Source of the DNA: DATGMS01 sp035303945
GTDB lineage: Bacteria; Bacteroidota; Bacteroidia; Cytophagales; Cyclobacteriaceae
Direction: 5' to 3'
Assembly: GCA_035303945.1 (NCBI GenBank)
Contig: DATGQZ010000043.1
Location: forward strand, 154,352-218,351
Length of the DNA: 64,000 nucleotides
The notes beneath the pieces were generated by a model. It was given only the letters and a program-made list of their open reading frames with translations. It made no database searches and had not been told where the DNA came from. Position numbers and translations under genes: made by a program. This document shows positions 28,465 to 37,462 of the stretch, piece by piece (the first letter of the stretch is position 1; every line of letters begins with the position of its first letter).

Positions 28465-29094
28465 TTACTGGTTTTTGAACCTGACCCCCACACGGCAGTC
28501 GGCCAACTCTCCTCTTGACTCGTCACAGGAGTTGTTGGAAAACTGAACAATACGCTTACCGTCGGTTTGGTTGATCACGAATTTGAACAGGAAATAATCA
28601 TTCACCCCCACGGTGTTTAGATCGGTGCCGGTGATTTCAGCCAGCTGGGCGGCGTTAAATCGGAATACCTTGGGAAACTCCCGAACCACCTCGAAGGGTA
28701 GATCGCTGTCTTTGATCAGGCTGGGCAGCGGAAATTGCCGCTCGTTGGGATGCACTTCCGCCAGTGATAGCACGATAGGATATACAGGAGGCGTAGATTC
28801 CTTTTTGTTGAAGCTGACATATACTTCTATGGAACTTACCTCTGCCCTACCGCCAGCATCATAATAATCCAGCTCCCACTCGAAAAACTGTTCCGTCGCA
28901 TAGTCGGGATCTGCCATGTTAAAAAAGGACACATTGGCGCTGGGCACAGTGGGAAGTGCCGACAGGGCAGTGTTCACGGATACTTTTGGCGTGGCCACAT
29001 ATTCAAAGTTTTCCCACTCATAGTCCACCGTTTGGCAGGCGCCGACCCCAATGATCAGGGCGGCAAATAAAGCTTTTATACCTATTTTTTTCAT
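28465..29094 (-). CDS. Uncharacterised lipoprotein of the SusCD-M14 operon
   Basis: A 209-residue lipoprotein (lipobox GVGAC, Cys20) lying between SusD and the M14 genes. It has no motif I recognise. The mature part looks beta-rich and ends with a Cys pair (SCDES and ADCRV). Its position matches SusE/SusF-like surface accessory proteins, which bind substrate next to SusCD. The ATG at 29094 is chosen over a TTG at 29103. Confidence 0.72.
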   Translation of the reverse strand: MKKIGIKALFAALIIGVGACQTVDYEWENFEYVATPKVSVNTALSALPTVPSANVSFFNMADPDYATEQFFEWELDYYDAGGRAEVSSIEVYVSFNKKESTPPVYPIVLSLAEVHPNERQFPLPSLIKDSDLPFEVVREFPKVFRFNAAQLAEITGTDLNTVGVNDYFLFKFVINQTDGKRIVQFSNNSCDESRGELADCRVGVRFKNQ

Positions 29095-29121
29095 ATGATT
29101 CAATGTTTAATGCTGAAATGG

Positions 29122-29146
29122 GCCCTCCGCTGGATCAGCGGAGGGC
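29122..29146 (-). promoter_or_regulatory. Perfect intercistronic hairpin after susD
   Basis: A 10-bp perfect stem GCCCTCCGCT/AGCGGAGGGC with a five-base loop lies between the SusD stop and the lipoprotein start. In the direction of transcription no T run follows, so it is more likely an mRNA-stabilising or attenuating hairpin that sets different levels for SusCD and the downstream genes. Confidence 0.55.
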
Positions 29147-29166
29147 TTTATTCATTATTGCTTTTC

Positions 29167-30756
29167 TTACTTATCCCAAAAGACAGGTGTGATCTGTTGG
29201 TTTCTCTGTAATTGATCCCTCATATCCACCAGGGTTTCATTGGAGGTCAGTTCGGTCTGGGAATAGTAAAACCTCATCGGAAACACGTCCAAGGGTGACA
29301 CCAGCGGCTCCAGCTCAGGAAGTCCGGTACGGCGGTAGTCGTTATAAGACTCGATGCCGTTTCCGTAGAGGGCAATCCACTTTTGCATCATTAGCAACTC
29401 CATCTTGGCAGCATCATCTGCTGCCAAGAATTTGTCTCCCACACGCTCAACAAAACCTGCGATAGCAGCATCTGAAAGCGCGAATGAGGGAGACAGGGAG
29501 TTGACCACCTTGAGTTGTGCTGCTACCGCCTCTTTGAGCAAAGCATGGGCATCTTCACCCGTTCCCAATGTCAAGGCAGCCTCTGCTCGCATGAAGGAGA
29601 CCATGGAGTGGGTCAGCAAGGGAAAAATCCCCGCACCTGTACCGTCACCATTGGCAAACAAGGCTACTTTAAAGGAATTGGATGTCGTGCCGGCAGTAGC
29701 ACCAATATTATTCAGATAGATGTGGTCAGAAGTCAGCGAAGGGATCAACCCGTTGTCGTACAGTCCGCCTGCCGGATATACGCCGACAATGGCCCGCGTA
29801 TTCTGGTCAGCGGGCGAAGAGGCCCCATCTCCTGGATACCTGCCATAGTAACCTTCGCCGGTTTTAGAGTTGGCCAGACCGGCTACCTCATTGATCCTGA
29901 AGATGTAGTAGCGCAGCCTAGGATCGTCCTGCTCTTTCAGGCGGTCCACCACCATCATACTGATATAGCCGTCTCTGGATGGGGAATACCCTGCCGTGTA
30001 CCAAGGATGTCTGGAGTTTGGGGCGGTATTGGTGCCAAACTGGAAAGTGAAATCCTCGCTGTTGTCAGAAATCAAGGCAGCACTATTGATCAAAGACATA
30101 ATTGCCTGACGGGAAGCCTCCGGATTTACCAAGCGGGTCTGGAGATGTAATTTGAGCTTTAGGGAGTTTGCCATTTTTTTCCACTTGCTCAAGTTTCCCT
30201 GATAGAATAAGTCAGAGGAACCCACAATGGCTACACCTTTATCCAAATCAGCAATCGCCTCATCAAGCATAGTCAATACGCCGCTGTACACCTGCTCTCC
30301 GCTGTCAAATTTAGGGTTGGGGCTTTTGATGGCTTCCGAAAAAGGAATATCTCCCCAAAGATCCACCATGATGCTGTAGAGATAGGCTTTTTCAATTTTT
30401 GCAATTCCCACATAACCCCAGTCGCCGCTTTCGGTGCCCACCTCTATGATCTTTTCCAGATCGGGTAAAGCTTGGGTATAAAACCCTTCCCAGCTGCTTT
30501 CGAAAGTGGTCCCTGTCTGGTCATAGCGGTTGAGGCTGCCATTGCCCCGGTGCTGTACCACGGCGGAGGCGCCCCGGTTGACACTTTCCAGGTTGCCCAC
30601 GATGGACAGCTGAGTGGCAGGAAGCAATAGGTTCAATTGCGGCACCACAGAATTGTTAGGGTCCTCATTGACATCGATAAAGTCGCTACAGGAGAACAAA
30701 AAGGCCGCTGCCGCGCCGATAAGAATGGATTTCGCTGCGTTATAATATATTTTCAT
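29167..30756 (-). CDS. SusD/RagB-family nutrient-binding lipoprotein
   Basis: A 529-residue surface lipoprotein (lipobox AFLFSC, Cys23) of the SusD-like_2 type, the lid over the TonB-dependent channel. TPR-like helices are visible around AYLYSIMVDLWGDIPFSEA (about 125-143), a hallmark of the family, and the start has SDFIDVNEDPN. It lies 18 bp downstream of its SusC partner. The operon partners are peptidases rather than glycoside hydrolases, so the ligand is probably a peptide, as for RagB. Confidence 0.92.
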   Translation of the reverse strand: MKIYYNAAKSILIGAAAAFLFSCSDFIDVNEDPNNSVVPQLNLLLPATQLSIVGNLESVNRGASAVVQHRGNGSLNRYDQTGTTFESSWEGFYTQALPDLEKIIEVGTESGDWGYVGIAKIEKAYLYSIMVDLWGDIPFSEAIKSPNPKFDSGEQVYSGVLTMLDEAIADLDKGVAIVGSSDLFYQGNLSKWKKMANSLKLKLHLQTRLVNPEASRQAIMSLINSAALISDNSEDFTFQFGTNTAPNSRHPWYTAGYSPSRDGYISMMVVDRLKEQDDPRLRYYIFRINEVAGLANSKTGEGYYGRYPGDGASSPADQNTRAIVGVYPAGGLYDNGLIPSLTSDHIYLNNIGATAGTTSNSFKVALFANGDGTGAGIFPLLTHSMVSFMRAEAALTLGTGEDAHALLKEAVAAQLKVVNSLSPSFALSDAAIAGFVERVGDKFLAADDAAKMELLMMQKWIALYGNGIESYNDYRRTGLPELEPLVSPLDVFPMRFYYSQTELTSNETLVDMRDQLQRNQQITPVFWDK

Positions 30757-30774
30757 CTTCTTTTCTTCTATATG

Positions 30775-33700
30775 TTAGAAACTTACCCTTAGGTTGACGC
30801 CATATCTTCTTGTAGAGGGTACACCCAAGATGTCAAAACCCATGTTGTTGGCGCCACTGGTGCTCAGCTCGGGATCATAGTTCATTCCCTTTGGCGTGTT
30901 GGGTGCCAAGTACCAGAGGTTCCTTCCGCTGATAGACAAACTGGCACTGCCAAATGGGGTCTTGTTAAGGAGCTGTTTGGGGAAGGAGTAGCCTAAGGAA
31001 ATCTCCCTGAGCCTAATCACGGTAGCATCGAACACAGCTCCTTCGTCGATGTAGCCCGCAGATCCGCCACTTGGACCAAAACCGCTTCCGAAGAAATAGT
31101 CATTGTAGTTGAGCGCCGTATTGTTGGGGATCTTTTGACCTCTTTCATCCAGCAAGGGCAGCATGGTGTTAACATCGCCCAATACACCAGGTCCCATCAG
31201 ATGGGCCTCTCTGTCCTCTGTCTCACGTAGCAAGCCACGCGCAAACACTTCCCCTATGGTGGTGGATAATATATCCCCACCCTGTTTCCAGTCAACCAAT
31301 ACATCCAGGCTTAAGCCTTTGTAGCGAAAGTTGTTGGAGATGCCCACCATAAAATCGGGATTGGGGTCGCCAATAGGCCCATAAGAAGAAGCCACTATAG
31401 GCTTGGACGTCTGTGGGTTTACCAGAATATTGCCCTCATCATCCCTAGCGTATCGGGAGCCATAGATCTGACCGTAAGGTTGACCCGCAATATGGACGTT
31501 GCGGCCATAGGTCAGTTCGGCAAAGCTCCCAAGATCTTCCACCTTGTTGACATTTTTGGTGAAGTTGGCAGAAATATCCCAGGTCAAACCGTAGTGGGTC
31601 ATGATCGGTGTGGCGTTTAAACCTACTTCCACACCTTTATTGGAAGTTTCTCCCAAGTTAATGATGCGTGTCAGATAACCTGATGATGGAGCAGAGTTGA
31701 CCACGAATATTTGGGAGGTACTTCTCTTGTCATAATAGGTGACATCCAAGGAAATCAAATCCTGAAAGAACCGCATCTCGGTACCCAATTCAAATTCGGT
31801 AATGAATTCTGGCTTTAAGCCACTGTTCGTGAGGATATCGGACAAGGTCTGGGTACTCACGTTAGCATTGTTGGCGTTGGAAAATGGTGAGCCCAGATCG
31901 CCAAAGGAGCTGTTCGCGTTGTACACGTTTACTGTCTGATAAGGCGAAGCCTCATTACCCACTTTGGTATAGCCTGCGCGGATGGTACCATAGTTCAACG
32001 CCGCGCTGGACATTTTCAGCGCTTTGGTGAAAATGATAGAACCGTTTACCCCACCGTACAGGTAGCTTCTGTTGTCCGCAGGCAATGTGGAGGACACATC
32101 ATTACGGCCTACAAAGTTGAGCGAGGCAAAATCCTTGTAGCCAAAGGTCAAATCTGTAAAGAAGGCATAGAAACGCTGCATCAGCATGGCCTGGTTTTTA
32201 GGAATATTGGCCAAAGTGATGGTGGTAGTGTTACGGATATCATGGATGCCTTTTACGATAATCCCATCACCCGAAAAAGCGGATCTTCTAGTTCGTCTTT
32301 GGTTCACGTTGTTACCCAATATCCCTTTAAAGCTGATATCGCTGTTGATATCCTTGGTGAAGGTCAACAGCAAGGTGTTATCCAACTCCTGACGGTAGAT
32401 ATCATCTGTGTTGATAGTACCGTTCGCATATTGGGAAGAGCCTTTTCCAAGTACGTTCACGCGCTTATCGGTGAAGGCATTGAACCCTATGGTATTTTGG
32501 ATGTTAAGCCAAGATGTAGGATCCGCACCCAGGGTAAAATTGCCGTAATAGCGATCCACAGAGCTGCTGGAAGGACTGTTTTTTACCGACCAATATGGGT
32601 TGTCCAAAGCCCGGTAATAGATATTGTCACCCGTGATGGGATGTTCGAAGGGATAATTGGTCAGGTCATAACTGCTGGGCAAGAACAGCAAGTTGCCCAT
32701 CACCGAACCAGTACCGCCGATGGGAGGCGTTTCTTGATCCGTTTTGACGTAGTTTAAGGAACCAGAGGTATAGAAGCCATTGTCCAAAGTCGCGTTTCCG
32801 CCGACATTCACCGAGGTACGGGTGACAGTGTTGCCTGGCACCACGCCTTCATTTTGAGTGCGGGCACCGCCTATGGTAAAGCTGCCTTTGTCATGTCCTG
32901 AATTGATGGAAAGCGAGTTTTCATACACATGGCCGGTTCTGAAGAAATCCCTTTGGCTTTTGCCGGCAAAGGACTCATAAGGCACCTGTACGGGAGTGAC
33001 TCCGTCAGCTTCATAGAATTCAGGAAAAACCGCGGAGGAATAGCCACTGGTCAAGGGATGAGGGATGGTGGCCCGGGAGCTATAGGGCGAGCCATAAGAA
33101 CCATATACCCCATGCCTGTAATCGCCATTGGTCCCTTGACCGTATTTTTGCTGGTAATCAGGAAGACCAGACACCTCTTCTACTGAGTAGGAAGTGGAGT
33201 AATTGATTTCCATGCCTTTGCGTCCTTTTTTAGCGGCGCTTTTGGTCGTGATAATAATGGCGCCGTTGGCTGCCCTGGATCCATAAAGGGCCGATGCGGC
33301 CGCTCCTTTCAATACTGTAAGGCTCTCGATATTGTTGGGATCAATATCATAAGCCCGGCTTGCCGTTGACTGCGCGGATTGTGTTTGGTTGTTACCTTCA
33401 ATAGGATCGAAAGTAGAATTGTCGAAAGGAACTCCATCCACCACATAAAGCGGTTGGTTATTGTTGCCCAAGGAAGAGTTGCCACGGATGGTAATGGTCG
33501 TCGCGCCACCGGCTACCCCGCCTCCGCTTTGGATATTGACCCCTGCTATCTTGCCGGTCAAGGCGCGGATAGGATCAGGTTCACTTTTTTGGGCCAAGTC
33601 TTCCGCACTTACGGTACTGACGGCATAACCCAGCGTATTGGCGTCCCTTTCAATGCCCGCAGCGGTAATGACCACTTCAGTCAGTTGGACTTCTCCGGCC

Positions 33701-34038
33701 ATTCTTACCGTCAGGGCGGTATTATTGCCTACGGGCATTTCCACCCGATCATAACCTATATAAGTGATGACCAATACCTCCTCGCCAGGCTCCAAATTAA
33801 GCTTAAATACCCCATCAAGGTCTGTTACAGTTCCTTTAGATGTTCCTTTGATCAGCACACTGGCGCCGGGAATGGGAAAGTCATCTTCACCCAATACCGT
33901 TCCGGTAATGCTTCTCTGCTGCCCGTAGGCTGGATGTTGATTCACGGCAATACCAACCAGCAACAAGAAGCAAAGCAATAAGTTGCACGTGAGGCCGGGG
34001 GATTCTCCCTTTGCGGTAAATTTGATTTTCATACGCAT
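30775..34038 (-). CDS. SusC/RagA-family TonB-linked outer-membrane receptor
   Basis: About 1087 residues: signal peptide, carboxypeptidase-D-like N-terminal extension (ITGTVLGEDDFPIPGASVLIKG onward), TonB plug (QPLYVVDGVPFDN, then VLKGAAASALYGSRAANGAI) and a 22-strand barrel with a terminal aromatic strand. It lacks an STN domain, so it should not signal to an anti-sigma factor, unlike the second SusC in this window. In-frame ATGs occur at 34038 and 34032; the longer form from 34068 starts at TTG and is rejected. It heads the operon SusC-SusD-lipoprotein-M14-M14. Confidence 0.93.
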   Translation of the reverse strand: MRMKIKFTAKGESPGLTCNLLLCFLLLVGIAVNQHPAYGQQRSITGTVLGEDDFPIPGASVLIKGTSKGTVTDLDGVFKLNLEPGEEVLVITYIGYDRVEMPVGNNTALTVRMAGEVQLTEVVITAAGIERDANTLGYAVSTVSAEDLAQKSEPDPIRALTGKIAGVNIQSGGGVAGGATTITIRGNSSLGNNNQPLYVVDGVPFDNSTFDPIEGNNQTQSAQSTASRAYDIDPNNIESLTVLKGAAASALYGSRAANGAIIITTKSAAKKGRKGMEINYSTSYSVEEVSGLPDYQQKYGQGTNGDYRHGVYGSYGSPYSSRATIPHPLTSGYSSAVFPEFYEADGVTPVQVPYESFAGKSQRDFFRTGHVYENSLSINSGHDKGSFTIGGARTQNEGVVPGNTVTRTSVNVGGNATLDNGFYTSGSLNYVKTDQETPPIGGTGSVMGNLLFLPSSYDLTNYPFEHPITGDNIYYRALDNPYWSVKNSPSSSSVDRYYGNFTLGADPTSWLNIQNTIGFNAFTDKRVNVLGKGSSQYANGTINTDDIYRQELDNTLLLTFTKDINSDISFKGILGNNVNQRRTRRSAFSGDGIIVKGIHDIRNTTTITLANIPKNQAMLMQRFYAFFTDLTFGYKDFASLNFVGRNDVSSTLPADNRSYLYGGVNGSIIFTKALKMSSAALNYGTIRAGYTKVGNEASPYQTVNVYNANSSFGDLGSPFSNANNANVSTQTLSDILTNSGLKPEFITEFELGTEMRFFQDLISLDVTYYDKRSTSQIFVVNSAPSSGYLTRIINLGETSNKGVEVGLNATPIMTHYGLTWDISANFTKNVNKVEDLGSFAELTYGRNVHIAGQPYGQIYGSRYARDDEGNILVNPQTSKPIVASSYGPIGDPNPDFMVGISNNFRYKGLSLDVLVDWKQGGDILSTTIGEVFARGLLRETEDREAHLMGPGVLGDVNTMLPLLDERGQKIPNNTALNYNDYFFGSGFGPSGGSAGYIDEGAVFDATVIRLREISLGYSFPKQLLNKTPFGSASLSISGRNLWYLAPNTPKGMNYDPELSTSGANNMGFDILGVPSTRRYGVNLRVSF

Positions 34039-34068
34039 AAATAGTTGTAATAGATAATGGTTAAGCAA

Positions 34069-34480
34069 GCGGGTATTTTGGGGGCTCCAAGCAGTAGGTG
34101 ATAAGGTCGGGAATAACAGGAAGTGTAAAAATCAGCCTTGTTTATTAACGACACCATAAATATATACACCGTCTGTTGTATTTTTACTAACAAAGTCAAT
34201 AATTACATAAAAATTATTTAAACGGATATTAAATTTAATCAGGTTACATTCAGAACAAAAGTTAGGTTATAAAACATCCTTTCAAAACAATATCTTTGAC
34301 CCATGCAATTTGAAATACCAGTCATACTACGTTATCCACATCTTTAAAAATTTCATTTTACTTGATATATGGTTTTAAAACAAACATATATTTATACAAG
34401 TGGCGGTGATATTTTCCATATAGGTCTATTTTCAAACCTTTCCCAACAGGATTATCTGGCAGGGAGACAAGATTACAAAC
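34069..34480. other. AT-rich upstream region of the first SusC gene
   Basis: About 410 bp with no credible gene. It should hold the operon promoter and leader. It contains the palindrome ATTAAATTTAAT (34228-34239) and a minus-strand TATGTTTG at 34381-34388 that matches the -7 consensus but lies about 340 bp from the start and lacks a convincing -33 element. Confidence 0.4.
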
Positions 34481-34512
34481 AAAAAAGCCCATCTACCTGA
34501 AGGAAGATGGGC
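34481..34512 (-). terminator. Terminator of the sorbosone-dehydrogenase-like gene
   Basis: On the minus strand a stem GCCCATCT/AGATGGGC with a ten-base loop is followed by TTTTTTGTTT, 60 bp past the stop at 34573. Confidence 0.82.
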
Positions 34513-34572
34513 GCTGTCATGCCACCGAGGAGACATAAGGCAAGAACCGCGGCTCAAAAAGCCTACTCCAAC

Positions 34573-35754
34573 CTAATCAGCATAGCCAAAGGAGTAAATC
34601 TTGCCGTCAAATGCGCATATGTATAATTCATGCTGATCATCCACACCAAAAGAGGAAATAGGAAAATCAGCTCTGATCAGCTCTTTATTAATAGGATTGT
34701 CTGCGCCCTTCGTATTAAGGGTCCAGATTCTGCCCGTAACATAGTCTGCATAGATATACAGCCCTTGTAGCGCTTCTATAGCTGATCCCCTATACACAAA
34801 GCCGCCTGTTACCGAAATATCACCCTGGGAGCGGTCATACTCCCATACCGGCAGGATCAGTCCCTCTTGGTCACAGCCGCTTTCGGGACGAAAGCAATGC
34901 GAGGCTTCCATGATGTTCCAGCCATAGTTGCCGCCCTTTTCGATGATATTTATTTCCTCATAGCGGTTTTGGCCCACATCTCCCGCCCAAAGATCCCCGG
35001 TGACGGCATCAAAGCTGAACCGCCAGGGATTGCGGAGACCATAGGCGTAAATCTCCTCCCGATAACCTTCTTGATTACCGGCAAAGGGATTGTCCTGCGG
35101 AATGGCATAGTGCTTAGCCCCCTCTTGCCGATCCACATCGATCCTCAGGATACTGCCCAACAAGGTGCTCAGATTTTGCCCATGCTCCTGCGGATCACCA
35201 CCGGAGCCGCCGTCGCCCACGGCAATGTACAAATAGCCATCTGGGCCAAAGGAGATTTGTCCGCCATTGTGGTTGGAGTAAGGCTGATCAAATTCCAACA
35301 GGATCAATTCGCTGGACTGCTCAGCCTGATCGGCATCGGAGGAGGAGACCTGAAAGCGGGATATCACTGTCCTGTTGGGGTTGGAGGCAGTATAGTTGAC
35401 ATAAAAATAGCCGTTGTTGGAAAAATCCGGATGAAAGGCAAGGCCCAACAGACCCTGCTCATTCCCCCCATCCTCTACCTGGTCCTCAATATCCAAAAAC
35501 ACCTTTTTCTCCTGCGTGTCGCTGTCATTTTCAATCACCGAAATTACGCCTCGCTGCTCTACAACGAAAAGCCGGTTGGAGGCATCACCAGGGTGCTGCA
35601 GATCCACTGGGCGGGTGAAGGAAAGGTTGGGAAAGGCTTCTTTAATGACCATTTCGCCGGGATCTTGTTGGTTACTGTTGCCGTTTTCTTGCGTACAGGC
35701 CCAGGTATGGGCGAGTAATAAAAGAAGCAGTGGAAGGAGTCTGAAGGTTTTCAT
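34573..35754 (-). CDS. PQQ-dependent sugar dehydrogenase-like (glucose/sorbosone dehydrogenase) lipoprotein
   Basis: A 393-residue beta-propeller lipoprotein (lipobox HTWAC, Cys20). GSDH-family repeats are clear: LFVVEQRGVISVIEN, GNEQGLLGLAFHPDF, NHNGGQISFGPDGYLYIAVGDGG, YAYGLRNPWRFSFD, LWAGDVGQNRYEEIN and GGNYGWNIMEASHCF. Members oxidise aldoses or sorbosones with PQQ, or act as soluble carbohydrate-binding propellers; PQQ dependence here is by family only. The ATG at 35754 gives the best signal peptide. It stands alone with its own terminator. Confidence 0.88.
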   Translation of the reverse strand: MKTFRLLPLLLLLLAHTWACTQENGNSNQQDPGEMVIKEAFPNLSFTRPVDLQHPGDASNRLFVVEQRGVISVIENDSDTQEKKVFLDIEDQVEDGGNEQGLLGLAFHPDFSNNGYFYVNYTASNPNRTVISRFQVSSSDADQAEQSSELILLEFDQPYSNHNGGQISFGPDGYLYIAVGDGGSGGDPQEHGQNLSTLLGSILRIDVDRQEGAKHYAIPQDNPFAGNQEGYREEIYAYGLRNPWRFSFDAVTGDLWAGDVGQNRYEEINIIEKGGNYGWNIMEASHCFRPESGCDQEGLILPVWEYDRSQGDISVTGGFVYRGSAIEALQGLYIYADYVTGRIWTLNTKGADNPINKELIRADFPISSFGVDDQHELYICAFDGKIYSFGYAD

Positions 35755-35957
35755 GGGAATAGGCATTTATGGAGCTAAAGGATATGTATGCGCCAAGTCT
35801 TGGAAAGACCCTGACGGAACCACCTTCTCAAACCAATTATCCTGCCAGTCGGATTTGCTTTTGCCGTTGGTAAGGATTGCATATTAGGTGAGGGTGAAAA
35901 AAAATAGCGCAAAGAGTGACCAACTCTCTGCGCAGAAATAGTTCCGGAAAGGAAGGC

Positions 35958-36605
35958 TCAGCTTTTGACCAACTTGCCCAAAGATTCAGCCAGCTGCGGC
36001 CTGGCCCGTAAAGCCACCTTGGCCACTGCGTAAAAATCTTTCATCCAATCCTCCAGCCGTTCCATGGCTGCATCCTTGATCTTGGTGGCATCTTGAGACT
36101 CTCCCTCCTCCTTCAGGTAGCGACTTCTGGCTTCTTCCACCGAGCGTAACATCGAAGCACCCTGCTGCAAGCGTTCCTCGCTCACCCCCAGTCTTGCCAA
36201 ACGCTCCATCACCGCCGGATCTGCAAGGCTGTTGATGTAAAATTTCCGCACCGTCTCTACCCACTTCTGATAAGCTTTGGGCACACCTTCTGCCACCCCA
36301 ATCCGAGCCGCTGTGGGCCCGTCATAACGAAAGGCCACCTTGGCTAAACCCCGGTCTCTGCGGAAATAGGCGGTCAAATCCTTTCGCTGCAGTTGGAAAT
36401 CCTGCGAGGCTTCCGACGATTCGAATCCTTCCATCTGGTTTCTGTCATAGGCCTGGCGCGTGTCGTTCCAGATCGCCTTACCTTCTGCAATTACCTCAGG
36501 ACCATAGCCCACCGCGTTCATAAGCTCTTGGATTTCCGGTTGCTTGCTTACATTGTCCAGGGCAACCCTGCACTGCTCGAGAAATTTTGGATCATTTTGT
36601 CCCAT
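35958..36605 (-). CDS. Uncharacterised all-helical protein
   Basis: 215 residues, no signal peptide or membrane segment, predicted almost entirely helical. Recognisable internal features are a DLTAYFRRDRGLAKVAFR stretch, ARLGVSEERLQQG, and a charged EEGESQDATKIKDAAMERLEDWM segment, ending with ARPQLAESLGKLVKS. Similar uncharacterised proteins are known to me from Bacteroidota and cyanobacteria, without function. It has no close co-directional partner. Translation from the ATG at 36605 is consistent in length and composition. Confidence 0.7.
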   Translation of the reverse strand: MGQNDPKFLEQCRVALDNVSKQPEIQELMNAVGYGPEVIAEGKAIWNDTRQAYDRNQMEGFESSEASQDFQLQRKDLTAYFRRDRGLAKVAFRYDGPTAARIGVAEGVPKAYQKWVETVRKFYINSLADPAVMERLARLGVSEERLQQGASMLRSVEEARSRYLKEEGESQDATKIKDAAMERLEDWMKDFYAVAKVALRARPQLAESLGKLVKS

Positions 36606-36732
36606 TGTTATTTTGGTTTTGGTTATTGAATGGATTTAATTAGTCAATTGACATTGCTTCCTCACTGCGCCTTGCCGGACATCATCAACCTGTCCTCGTC
36701 AACCACCTTCCCCGCAATTCCATTTTTTTGGA

Positions 36733-36996
36733 TTATCCTTTGGGAAGGACAGCCCTTACATTTTCCAACTGTCTCTTCCATAGGGAAAGGAGGTTCACGC
36801 CTTGTCCAAACTGTCCCGGCTATTGGGAAAGGACGCCCGCGCATTTTCCAAACTGTCCCGGCTATTGGGGAAGAAGGATATAGGATTTTTCTCATGCGAC
36901 ATAGGATTTTTTACCTTGATCCATGTGCCGGGCAAGTTGTCCCGTGTATTCTTCCTGTTGTCCCGCCTATTGGGCAAGTTGGATATATAATTTTTT
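36733..36996. repeat. Degenerate 42-bp tandem repeats
   Basis: Three head-to-tail units of exactly 42 bp start at 36768, 36810 and 36852 with ACTGTCTC or ACTGTCCCGGCTATTGGG. A partial unit precedes them (36733-36767), and two decayed units follow near 36936 and 36957 (GTTGTCCC...TATTGGGCAAG). Each unit keeps TCCC/GGGA arms that could pair. Units 3 and 6 share GGATATA-ATTTTTT tails. The 42-bp period equals 14 codons, but no plausible gene runs through it. Confidence 0.7.
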
Positions 36997-37026
36997 GAAT
37001 GAGATATTGTATTTTTTATTTCCGTC

Positions 37027-37092
37027 CAACTACCAAGAAGGTGCGACGGCGAGCATTTCAGACTGCCTGAGCCTAGTGGGCCTTGGTAGTTG
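37027..37092. repeat. Inverted repeat, 11-bp arms
   Basis: CAACTACCAAG (37027-37037) and CTTGGTAGTTG (37082-37092) are perfect reverse complements about 44 bp apart. It lies directly after the 42-bp repeats. Confidence 0.6.
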
Positions 37093-37330
37093 TTTTCAAG
37101 CGACAAGATTCCACAATGCCCGACCTACATCAATCGTACAGCCTTTATCAATAGGATGGGTTGGGCGGACAATGGCTACAACACGAAACGTTAGGCGTTA
37201 AATTTTTGACTTGGAGAAAAAAACACCGGATTAATCAAACCACCCGCGGAGCGGGACCTTAAGGCATACCTTTTGCCTCGGCTAAAAAACATTGGATGAA
37301 TATATGGTTTAGAACTAACAATTCAAAATT

Positions 37331-37364
37331 AAAACGCGACAAATCACATCATTTGTCGCGTTTT
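37331..37364. terminator. Strong bidirectional terminator after the MFS gene
   Basis: A perfect 14-bp stem AAAACGCGACAAAT/ATTTGTCGCGTTTT with a six-base loop, followed by T-rich sequence on the minus strand. It is about 100 bp past the MFS stop at 37463. Confidence 0.8.
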
Positions 37365-37462
37365 GGAAGGATTTAATCCATATTTAGTATCAAACAAAAT
37401 TGAACTGCGGTATGGCTGGGGTGATCCTGCTTGTATTCTGCATCATTTAACAAACCGTCGAG

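Larger units (their letters stand above)
36606..37330. other. Gene-free region with repeats and hairpins
   Basis: About 725 bp without a credible gene. It holds the 42-bp repeat array (36733-36996), a long inverted repeat (37027-37092) and integron-like GTTRRRY motifs (37159-37165 and near 37188-37194). A small CCCGC/GCGGG hairpin near 37250 is also seen. Short frames on both strands merely translate the repeats. Confidence 0.5.

Noticed and set aside
34033..34068. Upstream TTG start of the first SusC gene
   Set aside because: The codon at 34068 is TTG and in-frame ATGs at 34038 and 34032 give a normal signal peptide.
36768..36893. CRISPR array
   Set aside because: The 42-bp units abut directly with no unique spacers, they differ from each other, and no cas gene is nearby.
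36630..37106. Short repetitive proteins read from the 42-bp repeats on both strands
   Set aside because: The period of 14 codons keeps several frames open on both strands at once, which is expected of any such repeat. None has a credible start, length or family.
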